Shown here in pieces: positions 31,513-38,103 of a DNA stretch of 38,103 bases. The position numbers were made by a program, and so were the translations under genes. This DNA is from Caldisphaera sp. (GTDB lineage: Archaea > Thermoproteota > Thermoprotei_A > Sulfolobales > Acidilobaceae). Numbering within the stretch: the first letter of the stretch is position 1; the number at the start of each line of letters is the position of its first letter. The notes below the pieces were generated by a model. It had not been told where the DNA came from. It saw only the letters and a list, made by a program, of their open reading frames with translations, and did no database searches. The stretch lies in NCBI RefSeq assembly GCF_023256325.1, contig NZ_JAGDXI010000047.1:1-38103 (forward strand), written 5' to 3'.

Positions 31513-32769
31513 TTAAGGTATTTTTGCTCTTTCATATTCAAATCCTGCATTTAATGGCTTAGTTGCATCTATCCCTATTTTAGATGTAAGACCATCTTTA
31601 GCGCTAGGATCAAGGGTTGATCCTCTTGCATTATTTATTATTATTAAATCTCTATCTGCCTGAAATCTTGTTGCAATGGCCCATTCAACATCATTTATGT
31701 CATATATATTAACATCAGGATCAACAACAATTACATGCTTAAGGCTTGGATGAGCAGAAAAAGCGGCTAAAATTGCATTTTTTGAATCACCATCATGATT
31801 TTTATCTATGGAAATGATTGCATGCAACCAGCCTCCGCTGTTTAATGTTAAATGAACTCCGTGAACTTTCGGAACAACCTTAGATACTGCATTGTATATG
31901 CTTGCCTCCCTTGGAAATCCCATAAGCATAGCATGTTCATACCCACCGGGTAAAATTACATGAGTGGTCTCATCTGAATTAAGATAAACCTTTTCTGCTT
32001 TTAGAACTGGTTGTTTTCTTATTTTATCATAACCCCCCATAGCCTCAACAAAAGGACCTTCATCTACCTGTTTTTCTGTTATGAAACCTTCTATAATTGC
32101 TGCTGCACCTAATGGTATAGGGTTTTTATGTATAGGCGAATTGTATATCTCAAGGTTACCAAGTATATTCGCTGCTGCATTTAATTCAAAATATCCTAGC
32201 TGTGGGGAACTTGATGCGGCTAAAATGATAGCTGGATGAATTCCTATAATAACAGAAACAGGAAGAATCTCATTATTTTTTAATGCCTCTTTATATAGAT
32301 AATATAGGTGTCTTGGAACTATTCTAACTGCAGCTTCTTTATCGTTTAGCATCATTATCCTATGTATACTTGCATTGCATATATTTTTATAGCATGCTAT
32401 TATTAATGAACTTGTTAAATAATAACCTCCATCTTTTTCATAGAATTTAACAAAAGGCAAATCTTTTAAGTTTCCTTCTTTTAGTTTTGGTTCTCCAACC
32501 TTTACCATTTTCCCTTCTCGCGAAAAGGAGTCTAATAGCTTATTGTATGCATCTTCTAAAGTATTTACAGACAAGGATTCTAAAATTTTTCTTTTTGAAT
32601 CAACAACATTCCCTGAACTTATTTGACTTATATCATCAACATTAAATACTTGAATTTTTTCGGTTCCTTGTTTAGATTTTAATAACCTAGAAACCTCATA
32701 GTCCCTTGACAATTTTCCAGAATACTCGCCGCCTATTTTATCAATGAATTTAGTCAATGATCCATCCAA
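31513..32769 (-). CDS. UbiD-family decarboxylase (anhydromevalonate phosphate decarboxylase-like)
   Basis: A 418-residue prenyl-FMN-dependent decarboxylase. The IGIHPAIILAASSS segment, GPFVEAMGGYD (catalytic Glu region) and the Arg of RIVPRHLYY match UbiD enzymes. In Aeropyrum pernix a UbiD homologue decarboxylates anhydromevalonate phosphate in the modified archaeal mevalonate route, and a similar role is the best guess here; a UbiX partner is not seen in the window. TTG 32769 is used; TTG 32757 would overlap the upstream stop as TTGA, an efficient coupling arrangement, and is a good alternative. Partner upstream is the RuvC-like protein. Confidence 0.85.
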   Translation of the reverse strand: MDGSLTKFIDKIGGEYSGKLSRDYEVSRLLKSKQGTEKIQVFNVDDISQISSGNVVDSKRKILESLSVNTLEDAYNKLLDSFSREGKMVKVGEPKLKEGNLKDLPFVKFYEKDGGYYLTSSLIIACYKNICNASIHRIMMLNDKEAAVRIVPRHLYYLYKEALKNNEILPVSVIIGIHPAIILAASSSPQLGYFELNAAANILGNLEIYNSPIHKNPIPLGAAAIIEGFITEKQVDEGPFVEAMGGYDKIRKQPVLKAEKVYLNSDETTHVILPGGYEHAMLMGFPREASIYNAVSKVVPKVHGVHLTLNSGGWLHAIISIDKNHDGDSKNAILAAFSAHPSLKHVIVVDPDVNIYDINDVEWAIATRFQADRDLIIINNARGSTLDPSAKDGLTSKIGIDATKPLNAGFEYERAKIP

Positions 32770-33386
32770 TTTCTGCTCCCTCTTAGTGCAATAGCCATTG
32801 CAGATCTTACATCTTTATCCTTAAATATTTTGAAGATAGGTGTTTTTGGCATAAATTTTGCTACTTCATCTTCTCTAATCATTTTATAGGGCAGACCATT
32901 ATTTATCAATGAAACTCCAGCTGTAGTCCACCCTTCACCAGTACCTAATATAACTTCCTTGCTTTTGTAGGGTATTTTATTTAATTCTTCTTTGATCACG
33001 TTTCCTATTTTATTGCAATCTATTTTCCCCGAATTTATAACAATTCCATCTCCCATTATTATATATCCACATAATCTTCCTGGATCTATTCCAATCAATA
33101 TGTGAGAAAAGTCTAATTTAGGATATGCAATAGCTTTAAACAAAGCTATATCCGGATCGTCCTCGTATATAACATTGTTAAGATTTTTAATATTATCATG
33201 ATAAATTTCATATTCTGGAGTGTTTTTTAATGGAGATATAATAACATCTGGTTTAGTATCTATATAATCATTTAAAATTATTATACCTTGTTTTTCTAAA
33301 ATGTCTTTCTTATTCTTTATTGTTTTTATTGCATTATAGTCAGCCCTTAAGCAAACTATTACTTTAGCCGAACCGTTCCACCTCAA
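32754..33386 (-). CDS. RuvC/RNase H-fold protein of unknown role
   Basis: A 210-residue protein. The middle of the sequence carries a RuvC-like strand pair: ILIGIDPGRLCGYIIMGDG (first acidic residue in IDPG), then EVILGTGEG, and near the C-terminus DKDVRSAMAIALRG, which resembles the last aspartate helix of RuvC-type nucleases. The first ~90 residues (VIVCLRADYNAIKTI and DVIISPLKN) look like a separate alpha/beta domain. I do not know a named family. TTG 33386. It overlaps the UbiD gene, so it belongs to that operon. Nuclease activity is an inference only. Confidence 0.55.
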   Translation of the reverse strand: MRWNGSAKVIVCLRADYNAIKTIKNKKDILEKQGIIILNDYIDTKPDVIISPLKNTPEYEIYHDNIKNLNNVIYEDDPDIALFKAIAYPKLDFSHILIGIDPGRLCGYIIMGDGIVINSGKIDCNKIGNVIKEELNKIPYKSKEVILGTGEGWTTAGVSLINNGLPYKMIREDEVAKFMPKTPIFKIFKDKDVRSAMAIALRGSRNWMDH

Positions 33387-33461
33387 TACACTTAATTAAT
33401 TAAATAATATAAGAAGTTAATTAATCTTTATATAAAAATGCGTTAAGAATGAAAGTGAACT

Positions 33462-34421
33462 TTATTTTAAAATATTAAACTTTTTAATAGTTATAGGTGG
33501 ATTAATTGCTATGCTCGCCGCACCATATAATACTTGATCATCACCAAAACTACACATTTTAATTTCAGGTACTCCAAGAGCGCTATATTTTGGTATGTAT
33601 TTCAATAAGTATGGCTTTATTAAGTCTTCATTATATAAATAAATGCTACCTCCAATATAAATGACTTCTGGATCGTATGCGGCTATTAAAGTTGATATAC
33701 CAGCAGCATGAACAATATTTAATAAGTCAACTAATGATTTCGAAAACTCATCATTTTTCCTAGCAAGATCGTAGAGTTTCTCCGGTGTTAAATCACCATT
33801 AATAGCCAAATTATATCCTTGAGTTTTTTCTCCTTTCCATTCCTTTGCCATCTCATAAGCTACTTTAGGTATATTTTTTCCTCCTGCATATGCTTCCCAA
33901 TGACCTAATCTACCGCATCCGCATATAAAATTGGAATCGAATTTTACAACTGCGTGTCCTAGCTCATGAGCATTTCCTCTTCTTCCAACCATTAAATTAC
34001 CATCAACTATTGCCCCTACTCCTATACCAGAACTCATAGTAATGTATGCTAAGTCATCTTTGTCTTTTCCATCACCAAGAGTTTTTTCAGCCCATACTGC
34101 TGCCATTGCGTCATTTGCTATATATACTTCCTTTCTAAATTCTTCATATATAGGATCTTTTAAAGGGATATTTTTAAGTCCAAGATTTGGCGCTAATTCT
34201 ATAATGCCTTTTTTTAAATCTAATGGACCTATAGATCCAATTCCTATTGAATTAAAATCTCTATCAGGAGAAAGCTCATAAATCATGTTTATAATAGATT
34301 TTGAAAGAAAACTAGGATTATCCTTAGGTGTTTGTATTTTAAGTTCTTTAGTTTTTTTATTATCTTTAAACAATGCGACTCTTAAATTTGTAGCCCCAAT
34401 ATCAACGGCTATTATGTTCAT
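33462..34421 (-). CDS. ROK-family sugar kinase (hexokinase/glucokinase-like)
   Basis: A 319-residue ROK kinase. VDIGATNLRVALF binds phosphate, Asp104 in ANDAMAAV is the catalytic base, SSGIGVGAIVDG is the second phosphate motif, and the zinc-site region GHAVVKFDSNFICGCGRLGHWE has the archaeal form with His in place of the last Cys. Such proteins in crenarchaea phosphorylate glucose, mannose or similar hexoses with ATP, feeding glycolysis. ATG 34421. Monocistronic, divergent from the acetyl-CoA synthetase-like gene. Confidence 0.9.
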   Translation of the reverse strand: MNIIAVDIGATNLRVALFKDNKKTKELKIQTPKDNPSFLSKSIINMIYELSPDRDFNSIGIGSIGPLDLKKGIIELAPNLGLKNIPLKDPIYEEFRKEVYIANDAMAAVWAEKTLGDGKDKDDLAYITMSSGIGVGAIVDGNLMVGRRGNAHELGHAVVKFDSNFICGCGRLGHWEAYAGGKNIPKVAYEMAKEWKGEKTQGYNLAINGDLTPEKLYDLARKNDEFSKSLVDLLNIVHAAGISTLIAAYDPEVIYIGGSIYLYNEDLIKPYLLKYIPKYSALGVPEIKMCSFGDDQVLYGAASIAINPPITIKKFNILK

Positions 34422-34544
34422 GCGTTCCCCTTTTATTAATAAGTTAAATACCCATTATAAATAGATTTGCAAAATTTTCTAATTATTTAAAATTATTAGT
34501 ATATTAAATATTTTTAATATATACATTTGAAAATTAAAGCTTAA

Positions 34545-34562
34545 GTATTCAAAAAAGAATAC
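34545..34562 (+). repeat. Short inverted repeat upstream of the acyl-CoA synthetase gene
   Basis: GTATTC (34545-34550) and GAATAC (34557-34562) are perfect inverted copies around AAAAAA, 36-53 nt upstream of the ATG. It could be a small operator or a leader hairpin. The arms are short. Confidence 0.3.
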
Positions 34563-34597
34563 ATATTGGTGGAAAAAAAGTGGTATAGGTGAACTAT

Positions 34598-36559
34598 ATG
34601 TCAGAAGGAATGGGAGAATTAGTTTTGATTCCTCCGTATGTTAAATATTTAACAGAATTAGCTAAAAAAGATCCAATAAGCTTTTGGGAAAAAATTGCTA
34701 TAGAAAACATGAAATACATTTATTGGAAAAAAACATGGGATAAAACATTTGAATGGGGTAAAAATGGAGAACCGTATAAGTGGTTTATTGGAGGGATTAC
34801 AAATACCGAATACAGTCATATTGATTTCCAAATAGAAAAGGGTTATGGAAATAAAGCAGTTTACATATATGAAAACCCTGAAATAGGAGTTTCAAAAACT
34901 TATACTTTTGCTCAATATAAGAACATTGTAGATAAATATGCTTCGGCAATGAGAGGTATGGGAGTTAAGAAAGGCGATAGAGTTTTAACATATATGCCTA
35001 CAAGGCCAGAATCGGTTGCAATACTACATGCAGCTGCAAGAATCGGGGCAATACATTCAAGCGTTTATGCTGGTTTTTCTGCAAAAGCTTTAGCTGATAG
35101 AATAGATGGAGTTGAAGCTGAATGGATATTTGTACAAGATTATAATTTAAGAAGAGGAAAAGTATCTAATTTAAAGCAAGTTGTTGATGATTCATTAAAG
35201 TTGGTGAAGACTAAGGTTAAAAAAGTTGTTGTACTAAAATCAGGATATTTTAATCAAGATGTAAATATGGAAAAAGGGAGAGATATCTATTGGGAAGAAT
35301 TTTTAGACTTTTCTAAAAGCGGATCAAGTGAAGTAGAATGGATGGAATCCAATGAGCCAGTCTTTATCACTCCTACATCAGGCACTACGGCAAAACCAAA
35401 ACCTGTTGTACATAAGCATGGAAGTTTCCAAAACCATGTTGTAACCATGGCCCGTTGGATCTATGATTTAAAGCCAACCGATACTTGGTTTATAACAAGT
35501 GATGTTGGATGGCAAGCAGGGATCAGCTATATGGTTTGGGGTGTTCCAATATTTGGTATACCAAGCATATTATATGATGGAGTTCCTGATTACCCAAAGC
35601 CTGATATGTGGTGGGAAGTTATAGAAAGAAATAAAGTAACTAAGGTCTGGTTTTCACCTACAGCAATTAGACTTTTGATGAAATATGGAACAGACTATGC
35701 CAAAAAGCATGATTTATCAAGCTTAGAAGTAGTGTTTAGCGCAGGAGAGCCATTAAATCCAACACCATTAAAATGGTTGATGTATGATGTGTTTGAAAAC
35801 AGAGTACCCGTTATAGATCATTATTGGCAAACTGAAACTGCAGGACCAATAGTAGGAAACACTTATGGAATTAAGATGTTACCCATAAAGATTGGTAGTG
35901 CAGGTATACCATTACCCGGTATTATTGGAGAAGTCGTCGATGAAAATACTGGGAAACCAGTAAAACCTGGTGAAAAAGGTGTGCTTGTTATAAAACATCC
36001 GTTTCCAGGATTTACTTCAGAGTTATGGAAAGATCAAGATAGATATTGGAAATCATATTGGGAAGCGAATCCAAACCTTAAAGGGATGATATATACAGGA
36101 GATGCTGCAACTATTGATGAACATGGCTACATATGGTTTATGGGAAGAGCCGATGATGTAATAAAGATATCAGCTCATAGAATTGGTACATTTGAGCTCG
36201 AAAGCGCGTTAGTATCCCATCCTGCTGTTGCAGAAGCTGCAGTCGTTGGAGTACCTGATCCAGTAAGGGGAGAAGTTGCAATGGGATTTGTCATACTAAA
36301 GGAAGGATATAAACCCAGCGAAGAACTCAAAAACGAACTTATCGAACATGCCAAGAAAACATTCGGACCTATAGCGGTATTTAAAGGAATTGAAATAGTT
36401 AAAGCCTTGCCAAAAACAAGAAGTGGAAAAATTATGAGGAGGGTAATTAGAGCAGTTTATTTAGATCAACCAATGGGAGACATATCTACTCTGGAAGATG
36501 AAGCTTCAGTTGAAGAAATTAAAAAAGCAGTTGAAGAATTCAAGAAAGAAATAAAATGA
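34598..36559 (+). CDS. acs: Acetyl-CoA synthetase-like acyl-CoA ligase (AMP-forming)
   Basis: A 653-residue AMP-forming ligase making acyl-CoA from a short carboxylate, ATP and CoA. The adenylation core has DHYWQTETAG, where the Trp that limits acyl size in acetyl-CoA synthetase is kept; IYTGDAATIDEHGYIWF and the hinge GRADDVIKISAHRIG follow; the C-terminal KTRSGKIMRR contains the catalytic Lys. The phosphate loop is TSGTTAKPKP instead of the usual TSGSTGKPKG, which is odd. ATG 34598 is preferred over the in-frame GTG 34589 because AGGTGA (34587-34592) then lies 5 nt upstream. Acetate or propionate is the likely substrate. Confidence 0.9.
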   Translation: MSEGMGELVLIPPYVKYLTELAKKDPISFWEKIAIENMKYIYWKKTWDKTFEWGKNGEPYKWFIGGITNTEYSHIDFQIEKGYGNKAVYIYENPEIGVSKTYTFAQYKNIVDKYASAMRGMGVKKGDRVLTYMPTRPESVAILHAAARIGAIHSSVYAGFSAKALADRIDGVEAEWIFVQDYNLRRGKVSNLKQVVDDSLKLVKTKVKKVVVLKSGYFNQDVNMEKGRDIYWEEFLDFSKSGSSEVEWMESNEPVFITPTSGTTAKPKPVVHKHGSFQNHVVTMARWIYDLKPTDTWFITSDVGWQAGISYMVWGVPIFGIPSILYDGVPDYPKPDMWWEVIERNKVTKVWFSPTAIRLLMKYGTDYAKKHDLSSLEVVFSAGEPLNPTPLKWLMYDVFENRVPVIDHYWQTETAGPIVGNTYGIKMLPIKIGSAGIPLPGIIGEVVDENTGKPVKPGEKGVLVIKHPFPGFTSELWKDQDRYWKSYWEANPNLKGMIYTGDAATIDEHGYIWFMGRADDVIKISAHRIGTFELESALVSHPAVAEAAVVGVPDPVRGEVAMGFVILKEGYKPSEELKNELIEHAKKTFGPIAVFKGIEIVKALPKTRSGKIMRRVIRAVYLDQPMGDISTLEDEASVEEIKKAVEEFKKEIK

Positions 36560-36849
36560 ATGTATAAATTAATTGTTTTACTTTTAAATTTATAATTAGA
36601 TTTATCTTTTCTATTATTTCTATTTATCAATCTTCATTTTAGACAATTCGATACCTCATATAGACAATCTCAAAGTTTAATACAAATTTAAACTTTTGTC
36701 TTAAAGCAATTTATTTTATTGTTTTTTCATTATTTATTATTAATAAGTAATATAATCTGAAATTGAATAGTATTTAATTTCTCTTTACTAATTTAAAGAA
36801 TAAAAATTTTAACCCTATAGTTCATTAATAATTAGGGCTGATATTAAAT
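36560..36849. other. 290-nt gap, very AT-rich, no feature found
   Basis: Between the acyl-CoA synthetase and trmO genes I see no open frame of note, no sRNA boxes, no tRNA and no clear hairpin. A TATA-like TTAATAATTA at about 36825-36834 would serve a leaderless trmO message. Confidence 0.4.
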
Positions 36850-37386
36850 TTGCCTAATAAACAAATTTTATTAAAACCTATTGGCGAAGTTTTAACAGAT
36901 TTTAGTGATGATGAAATTAGAAACTCTTTTAACGGAGTTAGAGGGAAAATACTTATATATGATAAATATAAGGATGGAATTTGCTGTTTAGATGGATTTT
37001 CCCATCTTTTAGTTATTGGATATGCAGATAAGGCAAGAGAAAATTCTCAAGCAACATTAAAGGTCAAATTTAGAAAAATAGAAAGGCTCTATAATATAAA
37101 AACACCTGAAGTCGGGGTATTTGCATCAGGTTCTCCAGATAGGCCTAATTTGCTCATAGTAAGCATATTAAAGTTAATGGGAATAAAAGATAACATCCTA
37201 GAAGTAGATAACCTTGATATGTTTAATGGAACTCCAATATTAGATATAAGACCTTTTACCGTAGAAAGGATCCCTAAAGAAAAAATAGAAACACCTGATT
37301 GGTATAAGAGAATTTGGACTGACTTCCTCCCTGCCCTGAAGGGCGAGGGTTCCCCTCATCGATTCGGATTTACATCTTTCATTTGA
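36850..37386 (+). CDS. trmO: TrmO/TsaA-family tRNA methyltransferase with 3' end replaced by IS sequence
   Basis: A TrmO (YaeB/TsaA) family protein, which in bacteria N6-methylates threonylcarbamoyladenosine 37 of tRNA using [17 protein letters not shown], the [13 protein letters not shown] loop and [13 protein letters not shown] are the family signatures. Archaeal members are about 140-160 residues; this one runs to 178. From about residue 157 ([15 protein letters not shown]) the sequence is the translated right end of an IS200/IS605 element, so the natural C-terminus was cut or the stop was lost by insertion. Start TTG 36850. It overlaps the tnpB 3' end by 31 nt. Confidence 0.8.
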   Translation: MPNKQILLKPIGEVLTDFSDDEIRNSFNGVRGKILIYDKYKDGICCLDGFSHLLVIGYADKARENSQATLKVKFRKIERLYNIKTPEVGVFASGSPDRPNLLIVSILKLMGIKDNILEVDNLDMFNGTPILDIRPFTVERIPKEKIETPDWYKRIWTDFLPALKGEGSPHRFGFTSFI

Positions 37387-37420
37387 GGGGCAGCCGAGAG
37401 GGTCAGAGACCCCCTCCTAT
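37301..37420 (-). ncRNA. Possible TnpB guide (omega/reRNA) region at the element's right end
   Basis: TnpB proteins use an RNA made from the tnpB 3' end and right-end sequence, whose last ~16-20 nt are copied from the flanking DNA. Here that RNA would run on the minus strand through the end of tnpB and the hairpin at 37329-37349, and its guide would be the trmO sequence at about 37301-37320. The boundaries are inferred; no transcript evidence exists in the sequence. Confidence 0.4.
37329..37349. repeat. Right-end hairpin of the IS200/IS605-type element
   Basis: CCCTGCCCT (37329-37337) pairs with AGGGC and AGGG (37340-37349) around a GA loop, with one bulged G at 37345. This imperfect palindrome is the type of subterminal hairpin that IS200/IS605 transposases recognise and that forms the 3' scaffold of TnpB guide RNAs. 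Confidence 0.65.
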
Positions 37421-38103
37421 TAAGATTCATGATTGCAATAACGTCACGATCATTCTCATAACCACAAGAAGTACATTTAAACCAACGATAACCAACTTCA
37501 ACCATCTTTTTACCACACTTAGGGCATGAAACAGAAGAGTACTTTGGATTAACGTATTGAATTAGAATACCTTGTTTCCTAACCTGCCAAGAAATCCAGT
37601 ACTGCAAATGACGGTATTGCATCAGATAAAGTTTATCCCTAAACTCCTTAGGTAGCTTATCTACATTCTTAATGAGGTTCCTTAGGTTCTCGAGCTTAAT
37701 GACGTTGGCACCCATAATTCTTGCAACCTCAACAACCCACTTCCCCACTTTCCTAGCGAAATCCTCCATAACTCTCCTAGCCTTTAGGTGGAAATAATGA
37801 ATCCTGTGAAGGATTCTCTTGTTGTCCCTCCACCTCTTTGGGTATTTCTTTTGTAGACTTTCAGCCAATGACTTCCAGTGATGAGCCTCGTTCAAACGAG
37901 TTGGAATCCTAATATAATTAATATCGTCCTTTCCTACAACAACCTCATTCATATTAATATCAACAGCAATACTTTCCTTTGGCTCTACATTCTCTTCTTC
38001 CTCTTTCTCAAAAACCACTTTTAGGAAAGCCTTCCCATTCTTAACCATTAACCTAGCCTCTTTCATCCTCAAGTTTGCATACTCCCTCAAGTTCCTAGGA
38101 TGA
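37356..38103 (-). CDS. tnpB: TnpB RNA-guided nuclease (IS605 OrfB), N-terminus outside the window
   Basis: The frame is open to the window edge, giving 248 residues; a full TnpB is about 370-420. The RuvC domain is complete: [12 protein letters not shown] (first Asp), [10 protein letters not shown] (Glu) and [16 protein letters not shown] (last Asp), with the zinc ribbon CPKCG...CTSCG between the last two. The catalytic triad is intact, so the nuclease may be active. The TTG at 38090 is not a likely start, since the frame continues through HPRN to the edge. The C-terminal end [13 protein letters not shown] is typical of archaeal IS605 OrfB proteins. Confidence 0.9.
   Translation of the reverse strand, partial: HPRNLREYANLRMKEARLMVKNGKAFLKVVFEKEEEENVEPKESIAVDINMNEVVVGKDDINYIRIPTRLNEAHHWKSLAESLQKKYPKRWRDNKRILHRIHYFHLKARRVMEDFARKVGKWVVEVARIMGANVIKLENLRNLIKNVDKLPKEFRDKLYLMQYRHLQYWISWQVRKQGILIQYVNPKYSSVSCPKCGKKMVEVGYRWFKCTSCGYENDRDVIAIMNLNRRGSLTLSAAPQMKDVNPNR

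Larger units (their letters stand above)
37321..38103 (-). mobile_element. IS200/IS605-type element, right end and most of tnpB (cut by the window edge)
   Basis: The element's right end lies at about 37321. It begins with the conserved GACTTCCTCCCTGCCCTGAA block, followed inward by the 3' end of tnpB. The other end, and tnpA if any, are beyond the window. No target duplication is expected for this family. The junction is inside the 3' end of trmO. Confidence 0.75.

Noticed and set aside
37346-37386. The trmO C-terminal tail as a conserved TrmO domain
   Set aside because: The residues are the translation of the conserved IS200/IS605 right end.
1-38103. tRNA, rRNA or CRISPR arrays
   Set aside because: No T-loop-like GTTCAAATC with a matching acceptor stem, no rRNA-like sequence and no regularly spaced repeats of 24-40 nt were found by eye.

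Overview
The window is AT-rich (roughly 30% G+C by eye) and densely coded. It reads as chromosomal DNA of a thermophilic crenarchaeon (Thermoproteota). Pointers are an archaeal family-B DNA polymerase beside archaeal DnaG, archaeal-type TrpRS and TyrRS, a UbiD homologue of the kind used in the archaeal mevalonate route, an O-phosphoserine sulfhydrylase-like enzyme, DUF2299, DUF981, DUF504 and DUF123 proteins, TATA boxes about 25 nt upstream of apparently leaderless starts, and GGTGA ribosome-binding sites in front of operon-internal genes. The base composition suggests something like Caldisphaera/Acidilobales, but I cannot prove the genus.

Layout. 1-5.3 kb: a gene tail, two metal-type regulators (DtxR-like, NikR-like), trpS, a winged-helix regulator fused to a substrate-binding-like domain, a kinase-fold protein paired with a DUF504/MJ1316 protein, and a HIT hydrolase. 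5.3-8.6 kb: a probable sulfur/selenium module, with a SelD-like ATPase, acylphosphatase and TusA-like protein in one compact operon, divergent from an O-phosphoserine sulfhydrylase-like gene. 8.7-12.1 kb: a PPP phosphatase, a membrane glycosyltransferase, a hypothetical protein, a C2H2 zinc-finger protein overlapping it antisense, and a small winged-helix-like protein. 12.2-21.5 kb: aldehyde dehydrogenase, PHP phosphoesterase, a 447-nt gap holding a C/D-box sRNA candidate, an aminotransferase, a SAM-hydrolysing enzyme, an FAD oxidoreductase, a thioredoxin-fold/DUF981 operon, a BioD-like ATPase, a DUF123 protein and a HAD phosphatase. 21.5-26.4 kb: isocitrate dehydrogenase, MtnA, a DUF2299 operon and a HemN-like radical SAM protein. 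26.5-34.4 kb: PolB converging on DnaG, TyrRS, a UbiD-family decarboxylase with a RuvC/RNase H-fold partner, and a ROK sugar kinase. 34.6-38.1 kb: an acetyl-CoA synthetase-like enzyme, TrmO, and an IS200/IS605-type tnpB element whose right end has joined the 3' end of trmO and which runs off the window.

The points most worth following are: the SelD-like/acylphosphatase/TusA operon facing the sulfhydrylase gene; an ATGTAG-type motif repeated four times between them and three times upstream of the thioredoxin/DUF981 operon; the C/D-box sRNA; the tnpB right end fused to trmO with an implied guide RNA; and the unexplained kinase/DUF504 and RuvC-like/UbiD pairs. No rRNA, tRNA, CRISPR array or complete insertion sequence was seen.
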